This document shows positions 36,412-47,567 of a stretch of DNA of 64,000 bases, piece after piece. Every line of letters starts with the position of its first letter. Position 1 is the first letter of the stretch. The translations under genes and the position numbers were made by a program. The notes below the pieces were generated by a model. The model worked only from the letters and a program-made list of their open reading frames with translations, was not told where the DNA came from and did no database searches. The DNA is from Lactuca virosa (Eukaryota; Streptophyta; Magnoliopsida; Asterales; Asteraceae). Where the stretch lies: the NCBI GenBank assembly GCA_928212115.1, contig CAKMRJ010003334.1:97992753-98056752 (forward strand), given 5' to 3'.

Positions 36412-37339
36412 AAAACAACATGATACAAGATACATAATTCGAACCTAATCTTAGATCATGCACTCAGTTACATAAACATAAAAAAATCAATATTAATACA
36501 CATGGGTCTTTAATTGAGCATAAACATAATAAATTATATAACTTTCAATAACCAGATATCAATCAATCATTAAAACTAGGGTTTCATAAATAACAAATAA
36601 TCATAAAAGGAAATAGGAAAGTGAACTAGTTGATAACCTAATGATTTTTCCTTCAATCTTCAGATTTCTGCTTCCATATTAGCCAGCCGGCTGATACTAC
36701 CGAGAGACTCTCAAAACGACCTCTCTATGTTGTCTTCTGTCCTCTAGGGTTTCTGAAAATTACCCTACTGGTGTATATTTTGTGTTCCACATATTCTGGA
36801 CGCAAATCATCTCTATTTATAGGAGTCTGTGACCGGCTTATTTCTCTGAACGACGAAAATAACGCGACGCGATTAGGGTAAAACTTGCTTTGCTTCTAAT
36901 CCAAGAAAATATCATACAAATCTTTGAATTTAATTTGTTTATATGGCATTTACGCGTGCAAAGAGGGGTATGCGAGCGGATATAGCTTTGTTCAGTTATT
37001 ATTGAATCTTCTGCAATCCAACTAATTTTCAACTCATTTTAGCTTCTTTTTCACCAAAACTCCAATTTTACATGCATTATATAATTTATAATGAATTAAG
37101 TACCTTTTGCTCCATAATTCTTATAAAAATGCCCAGGAATGTCCCTTAAAATATGTATAATTTAGCACATATCAATTTACTGGAGAAGCTTTTGAGAAAC
37201 TTTACTACTCACTTCATAATCAACTTTTAGGAATTGGTATTAGGTTCATATAATACAATTTGGACTATGCATATTTTATATATGTAGCTTAGGTAAACCC
37301 AACCATCTCAATATCCTTATATGGACCATACTAGGAATG
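36412..37339. other. Non-coding stretch, possible small LTR-like fragment
   Basis: No protein similarity. The minus-strand word CCTATAAATAGAG (near 36818), next to CT/AG-rich sequence (36650-36780), could be a promoter of an LTR-like fragment, but no ends were identified. Confidence 0.3.
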
Positions 37340-38110
37340 GCTTGGAGGATTGGTTCGAATAAGGTAGTGATGAAAATGGTTTAGTGATCTAGGGGGACAA
37401 AGAACCTTTAGAGGAAGTACATAAGCCTGAAGCAGATCTTATGTTTGATTTTGGGTTGGAAGATAAACTCATACCAAATGATTTTATCCCTCTAAAAACC
37501 TAATTAAGATGATGAATTCCCTACTAAGTTGTGTCCAGATGAAAAGAACAATGGATAGATATATAATAGTGATGAGATAGAGAATGCATATGTCGAGGAC
37601 CATCCTATATTCAATCATCGGCTACATTGAAAGAAGCAAAAAAAAAAAACAATTCTAGGTATGAAATTTGAGAACCCTAAATAGCTTAAGAACATGTTAT
37701 GTAATTATGTTGTTAGCCATGGATATCAAATATGTTTTGAAAATAATGACAGGACAAAGCTTCTAGTATTGTGTTGTAAAGAGGTTTGTACCTCTAGGTC
37801 GTGGAAAAGTTGGATGAGTACATAACACTATTTTTAGATCAAATCACTAAAACCTGACCATCAATGTACTGGGAACTACAAATTAGGTTGAACTGTCACT
37901 TACCAATTGATTGGTAGAGACTACACCAAGGAGAATTTGCATAGACAAAAAGTCACAACTAGGAAACTGAGATTGGAGGTCATTAAATTTTTTGGTATTT
38001 ATGTTAGTTTAAGTCAGAGCAAAAGGGCCAAGAAGCATGACATGACAACCATTGAAGGTACCCATGTTGAACATTATGCTAAAATTTTCTTTTATGGAAT
38101 TTTAAATCTT
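37340..38110 (+). pseudogene. Mutator-like (MuDR-type) transposase, N-terminal fragment
   Basis: Blocks resemble the N-terminal region of plant MULE transposases. MKFENP(K)stopLKNMLCNYVV followed by SHGYQICFENNDRTKLLVLC lies at 37661-37775. KPDHQCTGNYKLG is near 37855. TYQLIGRDYTKENLHRQK, KLRLEVIKFFGIYVS and KRAKKHDMTTIEGTHVEHYA span 37898-38080. Acidic upstream sequence (37345-37620) is also compatible. There are stops and frameshifts throughout. The catalytic DDE and zinc-finger parts are absent because the sequence is cut at about 38110-38289. Confidence 0.75.
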
Positions 38111-38772
38111 TTTTTGTAAATATGTATGGTGCAACATAATGTTGTTGTCTTAAAATCTAATTTTTTTGGTCAAAAATACAGTTCAAGCTCTCATGGTCGT
38201 TAAATATTTGGAGTTTTAACCTATACAAATAGAGAATATGATTTGCATAACAATTTCTTCAGTTTTGGCTCTTGCTTTTCTGCACATTCTGTGACATCCC
38301 CAAATTTACGGTCATTTTAAAACTTTTTATTTATGCTTATTTAAAACAAAGTATTTATTAGTGCAGAATTTGTCCCAAAAATATTATTTCAATGCGGGAT
38401 AATATTATCATCAAACATTTCCAAAGAAACGTTGTACATTAATATCTTTAAATGAAAACTTGGGATATCATAACTGATAGAAAACATAAGTATAAACAGG
38501 CCTTACATTATTTTAGACTAATGGTCTACATTTCCTTGAATCTCTCATCGTTCATGTGCCTTTGTAACTCTACCTGTGATACAAGGAAGTTGAGTGGGTC
38601 AGGTTAGAAAACCTGGTGAGTACATAGGGTTTTCAACCCACAATAATATAATTAGTATGTTTAATTATCTATCAAACAATTTACCCAATTACCCGTCCCC
38701 ATTATCTTCTTTATTCATCTATAGAGTGTTATCTTAAGGACCATTGTTGTTGCCATCTATATTCTATTAGAT

Positions 38773-39020
38773 GAATACATCGTTAGTATAATAGTACTAG
38801 TTCTCTACATTGTTAGTACAATAGTACTAGCTCTCATATAGTTAGTACAATAGTATTAGAGCCTACATCGTTAGTACAATAATACTAGTTCATGCATCGT
38901 TAGTATAGCAGTACTAGTTCCTATATCGTTAGTACAGTAGTATTAGTTCCTACATCATTAGTACAAGAGTATTAGTTTAGTACGGTAGTACTAGTTCTTA
39001 CATCGTTAGTACAATAGCAC
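38773..39020. repeat. ~31-bp minisatellite with a GTAC..GTAC palindrome
   Basis: About eight degenerate units of CATCGTTAGTACAATAGTAC plus TAGTTCCTA. The unit contains GTACAATAGTAC, with GTAC at both ends. Confidence 0.85.
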
Positions 39021-39640
39021 TAATAAAGTCATGACATCCTATTGTTATTATTTTCATCTTTCATCGTATTATGGCATCTTATAATTTTTACCTTTCATTA
39101 CCGAATGTATTATATTCATAAAAACACATATATGGTATAAATCATATAGATTTATCTTTATAACATTTCATATAACATAGAACATATTTGCACGTAAGCA
39201 TATATAACATTCAATTATCTAAATACTTCATATCTATGTGTAAGATGAAAGTAACTATGCACTCACTTGATAAAAGTGGATACCTCGAAATTTGAGCAGA
39301 ACTTCATCTTGGTACTTTATCTTTTCCTCTTACGTGACCTAGGTTCACATTACTAAGTCTTAGTCTTATATTCCCAGCGACAAATGATAGTATAGATTCC
39401 TCACTAATCCCAATGTCTACATCAAGATCTATAAAGTAAGGAACAACCAGGTAGGATCATATCGGAGGTAGGGTCCGTTTGGTATACAGAGTATACTATT
39501 TGGAAATCCCATTTTAAACACCTCACTAAATCCAGCCTAGACATCATCCCTGTAAGTAGATCAATCAATATAATGACTTGGAATCATTAATAAATCTAAA
39601 TTATAGGTTCATAATAACGACTATGACTATAATTAAAAGT

Positions 39641-41401
39641 TACATTGTAACATCTTAAAAATCAAAGTAAAAAATTTTAATTTTTGAAACCAATCCAAAA
39701 CCATATAAGTGTTTACAAACATAGTTTCCAAAAGTCATAAACATGAATCAGAGTACCCAAAAATCATAATCTCATAAAAATCACAGATGATGTGCACGAT
39801 CAAGCCTTCGCCTTGCCCCTGGACTCTAAAGTACCTAAAACCATAAATTCAAATTGTAAGCCAAAGCTTAGTGAGTTCCCCCAAAGTACCACATACAATC
39901 AAATAGATAATATCATGCATATATGAGCCTTCAATCTGATTGGACCGCCTCACAGGCCTACAACCTACCTGGACTGCTCTCCGGTCCTTCGGCCTAACTG
40001 GACCTCCTTGCAAGGCCTACAGTCTATCCGGACTGCCCTAGGTATCTTGGACTTCAGCACAAAGCAGGACCGCCTCGACCCAACAAACAATAACATGTCG
40101 ACATATCCAATAACAATCAATAACCAGCAAGTACATGTAATCATACAGATCTACCAGTCTAACACATAACAAGTGAACACCTGTAATCATACAAATCTAT
40201 ATGTCTATCATGTAACTATCATAACATCATCCAATATACCATGATACATAATCTAGTGGGCCGACAGTGGTGCCTTCGACCCACAAGTAAAGTGAGGAAA
40301 ACTCACCTCATAGTCTGGAAAATAGCTGAACAGATCACTGCTCCAAATGTTGTCTCTACCGGTCACCTACACAATAAACAAGGACCTAATCTCAAACTAC
40401 TATTCAAATTGCCCAAAATTTCCTTAAGTCAAACTTGGTCAAATCCATGATCAAAAGGTCAAAGTCAAAAGTCAAAAGGTCAATACAGGCTGAGTACGCC
40501 TTGTGTACTCAACCACTACGCATGGCGTAGTAGATCCTTTTCCAGATTACGGGGCCTTTTCCCAGTACGCATTGCGTACCACTAGGTACACCCGACGTAC
40601 TCAATCTAGATGCAAACCTTCCTATTAAGCACTTAACTCTTTAAGACCTTACGACTACGACTCAGATCTAATCCCAAATGTCTTCCTAAATCATAAAGTT
40701 GCCAACTTTATGACCTTGCATGGCTAGAAGGAGCTTAAAACCAAAACCCTAACTTATCAAAAACTCTTAAACCCCATAACTCATGCATGGGTGAAAGGAA
40801 AGGATCAAGATCACATTTTTGTGACCACAAACACTCTAAAACATCTAAAAGGACAACTCATTTGGTCTACAGTAGGCCATACTCATATACACCAAGATTA
40901 TGGGACCAAAAAGGCACAAAACTCAAGAACTAGCAAGAGCTAATGAAGTATTAATCAAGTTCATAACTTTATACCTTCTGGAGGTTGCTAATGAGATGAA
41001 AGTTCCAGATCCACAAAGCTTGATGATCCTCAAATGCTCTCCAGTGGACTCCTTCCTTCAAGGATGAACACAAAACACATAAATGGCTCAAAAACTCTCA
41101 AATAAACACTAGGGTTTGCAAGGGGTCGTTTTGGGAGGGTGGAGGCTGAAGGTGAAAGGGATTATGACAGTTAAGGTTGATTAAATAGGGATCAAACCCT
41201 CAATATTAGGGTTTTCTTATCAGCCTGGTACGCCTTGCATACCCTATGAGTACGCTATGCGTACTCACATGCATCCACATTCTTTTTAATGAATTTGTCA
41301 TGCGTACGCCCCAAGTACACATGGCGTAAGGACCATTTTTGCAACAATTTTATACTTTGAGTCTAAAAGGAAAATACATGATGATTGGGTGTTACATACA
41401 C
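39641..41401 (-). repeat. Nested solo gypsy LTR (1751 bp)
   Basis: The LTR is 39646-41396: left end TGTAACATCTT, right end GGGTGTTACA. Flanks are TACAT (39641-39645) and TACAC (41397-41401). The sister LTR at 21930 shows the same site, with AAAAGTT and ACTTGAATAA, uninterrupted. Internal order matches the LTR at 34624: CTTAGTGAGTTCCC (39869), CCTCxxAGGCCTAC array (39930-40085), AAAACTCACC (40298), palindromes I (40482-40607), CATAAAGTTGCCAACTTTATG (40687), TTAAATAGGG (41183) and palindromes II (41226-41332). Confidence 0.88.
39930..40085. repeat. Degenerate GGACTGC/AGGCCTAC array
   Basis: Irregular units of TxCCGGACTGC(C/T) and GGCCTACA about 30-40 bp apart, in the same relative place as the arrays at 34894 and 46129. 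Confidence 0.6.
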
Positions 41402-42315
41402 TTGAATAAATTAAGTGTAGCTTAACTTACAGAGCTTTTAGCGAAAATCGGGAACTATGCGGGCAACACTCTGATCTGGGAACTTCTATTCACCGACTAT
41501 CTAACACTGTAGGGTTTCTCCGAAGTGGTCGAGAAATAGAGAGTAAAGGGCTAGAGATACAAGAGAATTTTAGAGAAAATCCTGATGAAAGGGGTGAGAA
41601 ATGAGGCTGCAAAACGCAGTTTATATAGGGTTGAAAAGCAGAAGCGTGCCGCAGACTCTGTCGGGGTGCGTCGTGCAAATTGTCGGGGCGCTGACGTGGC
41701 CTTCTCTGAGTGGTGACACATGTCGAAATCCTATGGTGGGTCAAAAGCGTGTCGCGCCTCTTGTCTGTGCGCGCGGTTGCGCGCGAAAAAATCTGATTTC
41801 TTTAAAAATTCATATCTTCTTCATATGAGCTACGTATTTTATATACACTCGTAGCTATCAACGAGATCTACAACTTTAATTTAGACGTCATCGGCTAGTT
41901 CTCATTTTATTTTAAATTTATATTTTTAACAGGCTTGGACTGTTAAAGTCCGTAGAAAAATCATAACTTTTTCATACAATATCTATTCTCGACTATCTTT
42001 ATATCGACGGATACGTATTAACGAGATGTTCAACTCTCATTTAGATTGTTTTTCTTAACAATCAACCGATTTCAATTTCGATTTCCGAGTCGTATACTGC
42101 TACGTTGAAACTTCGAAAAAACATAATTTCTTCATGTGAAGTCAGATTTAGACATTCTTTATATGCACGCTTTCGGTTTAATGAATATTATGACTTTCGT
42201 GTAGATTATTTATCTTAAATAACCTTCTATTAAAAACATCTATTTATCATTGTGACGAATAATTATCCTTTTATTTTTTAATCATCTAGCCATATCTTGC
42301 AGGCGTTACACATTC

Positions 42316-43272
42316 AACCTTCGATGGATCTAATTAGACACCTTCTTGACTCATTATGTAACCCCAAAACTACATTTATTAAGCCCATAATTATTGCAAT
42401 AGAACTTTTGATAAAAAATTAGTGATTTATTAGAATAAAGAACATGCAAAACCAACCGACGTAATAGAAGTCGCAATGGTTACTTATTAAAACTATTGAG
42501 TGTTTTTGTAAAATAAAAATATCAAGTGTTTTTGTAAAATAAAATTATATGATGGTTGAACCGGATATTAATAAAATGATAGTAATTTTTGTGTTTTTAG
42601 CATTTAAAAAATATGTTGTTTATTGGTATTTACATTTCAACTTTCAACAATTTAATCGAAGTCTTTTTCGTAATATAATGCTTTTTTCTTTCGTTTTTTA
42701 ACAAAAATGATGGTCGTTTAGGGCAACTCCAATGAACCTCTAAAATTTCATTTTAGAGACTATTTTTACTTCAATCAACATTCAAAATCACATAATTTTG
42801 TATTGATTTATTTTTATCACCAAATATAGATGTCAAATATGAAAGCCCAAAACCACCATTTTAAAGGTAAGTTGTAATCCAATCATTAAAATGATATTAC
42901 ATAATCACTATTTTAATGTGTGTCCATCTAAGATGGTCTTACAACATAACAAAAAAAACAGTTTAAAAAGTGCATTGCTTTGCATATCTTGTGGCTTTTA
43001 CCATATAAATAGACAAATAGAAGGCAACAATTGCTTGACTTCTACGTTTTGATGTTTTCTATTAGAGTATGCACTACCATTAAGAGTTTTTATCACTAAC
43101 TTATTGTTATCATTATTTATCATTATTATTATTATTTTCATCGATTTCTTTTACATATATTTATATAATGTTAGAATGCTAGAAAATCTTTTAACTTCTA
43201 TGTTGACAACGTTCTGTTTAAGATTATTTTTTATTCAATATCAATTAGTATGACATACCGGCTAATTACTCA
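42316..43272. other. AT-rich spacer with a tiny gypsy RT relic and a possible MITE
   Basis: The minus strand at 42311-42385 can be read, with shifts, as a remnant of the gypsy GYIMSQEGV-DPSKVE segment. It would continue across the solo LTR at 38289; this is weak. The stretch 42721-42940 begins GGGCAACTCCAATG after TTA and ends GATGGTC before TTA, compatible with a Harbinger-type MITE. Nothing else is recognised. Confidence 0.3.
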
Positions 43273-43591
43273 TCTACTCTAATAAATGAAGATTCATTTT
43301 GCCACATGTCAATCTTTTATAAGTTTTGACACTTGTCATTCTATGATATTTTTGAAATAAATAATATCCACATGCAAATTTCTAGGTTTTTTAATTTTTA
43401 AAATTAAAAGGCCACATAATACATATAATTATATAAGTAAAGTATTAAATGTAATAAATATGATCATAAATTGCAATAAATATGTTTTTCCTTCTTTATT
43501 TTAAAATTTAATTTTAAAAAATACTTAATGTTTACATTTTGATATTAATTTTTTTTACTTAACTCATTTAATATATGGGTCTCACACCTAG
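43273..43591 (+). mobile_element. Short non-autonomous Helitron (319 bp)
   Basis: The 5' end TCTACTCTAATAAATGAAG followed by TTTTGCCACATGTC is typical of plant Helitrons. The 3' end has an imperfect hairpin ACTCAT-TTAATAT-ATGGGT (43562-43580), then CTCACACCTAG. Host bases A (43272) and T (43592) fit insertion between A and T. There is no Rep/helicase. Confidence 0.75.
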
Positions 43592-44479
43592 TGTATCATA
43601 AATTTAGGTTTGTGAACCAATTTTCGTTTAGGCTTGAGGGTGTGGGTGTGGGTGCGGTGACACTTACGGTTTGCCTAGTCAGCAATGGAGAACACCGCCT
43701 CCACCTTGCGGTTTTGAGTGTGGTTTGGCCGAGCTCGGCAAAAAATGGCCGCATCTCTCTCCTCTCTCCTCATTCATCTCTCTCTCTCTCTCTCTCTTCT
43801 CCTACCATTTCTCATATATATCTCTCTTCTTCCTTTCTTCTCCACCATACCTACTCCATGATTTTATCACACTCTAATCCTATGTGCAGTTGAGGTGGAA
43901 TGTTTTGCCATAGTAAAATAATGACATGACACCCTTCAACCTTAGGGTCCCTAGATGAAAAAGACCGGTAGATTTTGGGGCAAGATTGTTCAATATGGTT
44001 TACGATTTTCTTAAATTCACTTGTAATCTGTATTTTGTTAACTAGAGAACATCTTGCCAAAAACTTTTTATAACATATGCCACATGCCTTTGGATAAAGT
44101 GTTTGGTTTATATAAAATAAGTTTAGACGAATATACATTTAAAGTGAATTTTTGTTAGGGTTACATACATATCTATTTAGTTGGGAGCATATTGTTTGTC
44201 TTGTAGCAAAATATTGCATTTTGGACTTATAAATTTATAAGTGAAAGACCCTAACTTTCGTATATCTGAAAGACCCAAACTTTCATACTTCACAATATTG
44301 TTACTCCAGAACATGCTACATGCATATTTATAAATAATATTTTACATTGATAGTGTGTTTACAAAAGACTGGATATAAACCGACTAAGTTTTAGTATATT
44401 ACATAACTACCCAGTATATTTAAGCTTTATACATACGTAAACCCAAGTACAAAAGTAATAATATAAATTATTCTAAATC
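43592..44479. other. Non-coding stretch with (CT)n tract
   Basis: GAGGGTGTGGGTGTGGGTGC (43636) and a CT-rich tract with (TC)n at 43777-43799 resemble the leaders of the Harbinger-type elements at 12.6 and 14.6 kb. No transposase is present, and the 100-codon frame at 43591 is unrecognised. Confidence 0.35.
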
Positions 44480-45840
44480 TTCCAACAGTATATGACTATA
44501 CTGGGTTCTCATTACCTGCAATTATTAAACACTGAGAGGGGTAAGCGGTGACGCTTAGTGAGTTCAATAATAGATACAATATAACGTTATGCCATATATA
44601 TACTTTAATATGACAGAAACAAAGGGGTACAAGGAACAACAAATGCATATGTGAAATGCGACAAGCTTTCCATATCAATCGATGATTTGATTCAATGATA
44701 TACAATCAATGAGACATAACAATTGCAATACTTGATATACATCAATAACACTTTGGCACAAATGGCACAGAAGACATACGATTCCTGATTAAACATTTTG
44801 GTAGATTTCAGACTTTTAGTCCTATCTAACCTTCTGCCAATGCCATAGAATAGAGTTCCTATATATTGAACTCACCGTGAAATAATCGGGGATTAAAGTA
44901 TTAATTTGGGCAGTACTTCGACTTTAAATATGACTTTCTGTGATAAAACCGAGGATTTTAGCTGAAAACCGGCCTTACTCGGCAGAGTTTCGACTTGAAA
45001 ATATGATTTTCTCGGGAACTTCGGAGCGTCGGGACTTGCTTTGGGTGTCGGGGATGATACCGGGACTTCGGGGGGGGGGGGGGGGGGGGGGGTTAAAAGT
45101 AGGCTAAAAGAGAGTATAAAGTGAGAGAGGAATGAAAAGTATCAACCATTTCCGGAGGGCTTCGCTTTCTATTTATAATCTGAATTTCGAGGTTCACGAC
45201 GTAAATCATGCTTGTTCACGTCGTGAGTTTGATCCCGGTCATCCCCTAGGCTTGTCGTGTGTATTCTAGGCTTGAGAGGTGTCATTCAAGTAGTTCACGT
45301 CGTGAATGCAGTCAGGTCTCGAAGTTTGTGCTCCGGACTTCAAAAATCCATATCTTTTGCATACGAGCTCCGTTTTGACATTCTTTATATCCACGCGTAG
45401 GTGAAATTACGCTCTACAACTTTCGTTTAGACTCTGTCGGCTAATTTTGATTTATTTTTTTAATGTTATATTTTTAACGGGCCGGGACAGGAAAAGTCAT
45501 TTAAAAATTCATAACTTCTTCATCCGACGTCCGTTTTCGTCTGTCTTTTTACCGTTGTACTACTATTGATGAGACCTTCGATTCTCGTTTAGGTTGTGTC
45601 GGCTAAAAATCACTCGATCTTTATTTCGAGTTTTTAGCTATCTACTACTGTACTGAAACTTAGAAAAATCATAACTTCCTCATACGAAGTCAGATTTTGA
45701 CGTTCTTTTTATGAAAATTATCGGTTTAACTAATACTACGACTTTCATTTAGATAACTAGGGCTAAAAAGTAGTTTATCAAAACTCACTTTTTACGTCAT
45801 ACGGCGTCGTGCCGGTTCTGTTGCGAAACTTCAAATAGTC
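44480..45840 (-). repeat. Partial gypsy LTR (TTCACGTCGTGAA family)
   Basis: LTR features in minus orientation, ordered on +: GCTTAGTGAGTTCAAT (44555), GAACTCACCGTGAAAT (44868), a TATTTATAATC promoter-like site (45171), TTCACGACGTAAAT and TTCACGTCGTGAA palindromes (45198-45312), and three degenerate repeats with ATAACTTCTTC (45330-45790). It is broken on the right by the LTR at 45841. The left end was not located. Confidence 0.6.
45070..45092. repeat. Poly-G run (23 G)
   Basis: A homopolymer of 23 G on the + strand inside the LTR. It could form G-quadruplex structures and its length is error-prone. Confidence 0.95.
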
Positions 45841-47555
45841 TGTAACACCGTAATTTTTCAAATAAATTTTTCATTTCAAAACCACATACTTTTCATAACA
45901 TTTTGTATAGAAATCTCGTTTATTCATTTTACAAGCACAGCTCCATTAATTATCCAGGATCCTCAAAATATAACTCTTTCTCTGGTGTGTACAATCAAGT
46001 CGGTGCCTTCCCGCGATCCTCGGAGATACCTGAAACACATAACACATAACACGATAAGCACGAAGCTTAGTGAGTTCCCCAAAATACCACATACAGCACA
46101 TACGTCACTCGAGGCTATAAATCGGTACGACCCTCCGGTCGATGTGTCTCAGCGGGACCCTCCAGTCCCGTAGCTCGTTGGACCCTCCGGTCCGGTCTAG
46201 CTCGTTGGACCCTCCGGTCCGATCTGAATCGTTGGACCCTCCGGTCCGGTCTACTCGAGGACCCTCTGGCCTCGTAAGTCGTTGGACCCTCCGGTCCGGT
46301 CTATATAACACATAGCATACATATATCATAATGCACATAATCTCAACATATAACACATAAGACCCTCCGGTCTGCACATAGATACCACTCTAGGTAATGT
46401 ATAGTGAGAAGACTCACCTCGCATGATGTCGGATACCTTCTCGTGCTCGATAACCCGACCTAGCCTCTTCCTATCAAAATGATAACATCTCTAATAAAAA
46501 TCCTCTCATGTTCTCATCCCTAATAATGGGTAGAAGACCATTCTACCCCTCTTTGACCTCTCTTGAATCAGCTTGACCAAAAGCCCAAGGTCAACTTAAG
46601 TCAACTCTAGTCAACGGTCAGACTTTGACCAGACTCGTCGAGTGCACTCGAGTGACTCGGCGAGTCCATGCGTGTCCTCTGAATCCTCAAAAAGCCTCAC
46701 TCAACTCGTCGAGTTAACCTTTCACTCGACGGGTTACCACTGGTCACGAACCGCGGGGCAACCCGACTCGACTCGCCGAGTCCCCATATGGACTCGGCGA
46801 GTTCCCTCCATGGCAACACTCAAAAGACCTTCTGAGGTCAGATCTGTTTCTCTAACTTATAGATCTGACCTTCTTACACCCAATAATCACGTAAAGGTTC
46901 AATCTTTAAGCTCATGCAACACTCTTATGCCCTTATATGAAGAAATAGCTCCTAAAATGGCAACCTAGATCCATAACCCCAAAGGGACTGCATAAAGCTG
47001 GAAGATTGGGACTCTCTGGACCTCTTAAGGTCCAGATCTAAAGCTTATTCCACATTGGGACCTCATATGCATCATATACAATCCAAGAAAGGGTAAAGAA
47101 AACCCTAGATTCAAGGATTTTACACAAAACAGAAAGAAGGGGCGAAATACTACCTCAAAATGGAGATCCTTGCTTAGATGTCTCAAAATAACAACCTCCT
47201 TTGGTCCTTCAAGCTGAATCCCTTCACTTCATTTGAAAAACCACACCAAAACTACTTGATTTCATCACAAGAACTCTTCCTTGGCTCCAATGGCGATTTA
47301 GGGTTTCTCACAGGAGATATGAGGCGCACCCAAGGTCATAAGTTCCTTTAAATAGGCTCCAACCCCGGAACTTAGGGTTTTCTCTGCCCAGTGCCTACTC
47401 GGCGAGTCCATCCTCGGACTCGTCGAGTCCGCTCATTAAACCCACGCGGTCAATCTCGACTCGACTCGGCGAGTTGGTCCCTCAACTCGTCGAGTCCCTC
47501 CTTAAAGCTCAATATTAACATACACAATAATGTCCCTGAAAATCCGGATGTTACA
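45841..47555 (-). repeat. 3' LTR, Ty3/gypsy (ACTCGTCGAGT family, 1715 bp)
   Basis: Minus strand: starts TGTAACATCCGG (47555), ends ATTACGGTGTTACA (45841). Order on +: AAGCTTAGTGAGTTCCCC (46063), the GGACCCTCCGGTCC array (46129-46380), AGACTCACC (46411), palindromes I (46624-46808: ACTCGTCGAGT, ACTCGGCGAGT), a decayed AAAATGGCAACCT equivalent (46954), TTAAATAGGC (47347) and palindromes II (47394-47510). A polypurine tract adjoins at right. Confidence 0.85.
46129..46380. repeat. GGACCCTCCGGTCC hairpin array
   Basis: About eight units, 25-30 bp apart. Each has GGACC-CTCC-GGTCC, a perfect 5-bp stem with a 4-nt loop, or a close variant, usually preceded by TCGTT. Confidence 0.9.
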
Positions 47556-47567
47556 ATTCTCCCCCAC
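47556..47567 (-). other. Polypurine tract
   Basis: Minus strand GTGGGGGAGAAT directly before the LTR start TGTAACATCC. Confidence 0.85.

Larger units (their letters stand above)
38285..42315 (-). repeat. Solo gypsy LTR with perfect 5-bp TSD, carrying a nested solo LTR
   Basis: The LTR is 38290-42310: left end TGTGACATCCCC, right end GGCGTTACA. It is flanked on both sides by CATTC (38285-38289 and 42311-42315). No primer site or polypurine tract adjoins it, as expected for a solo LTR left by recombination. It is the same family as 20515-22824; without the 1.75-kb insert it is about 2.27 kb. A gtacaatagtac minisatellite lies at 38773-39020 and three degenerate ATAACTT(C/T)TTC repeats at 41800-42260. 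Confidence 0.9.
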
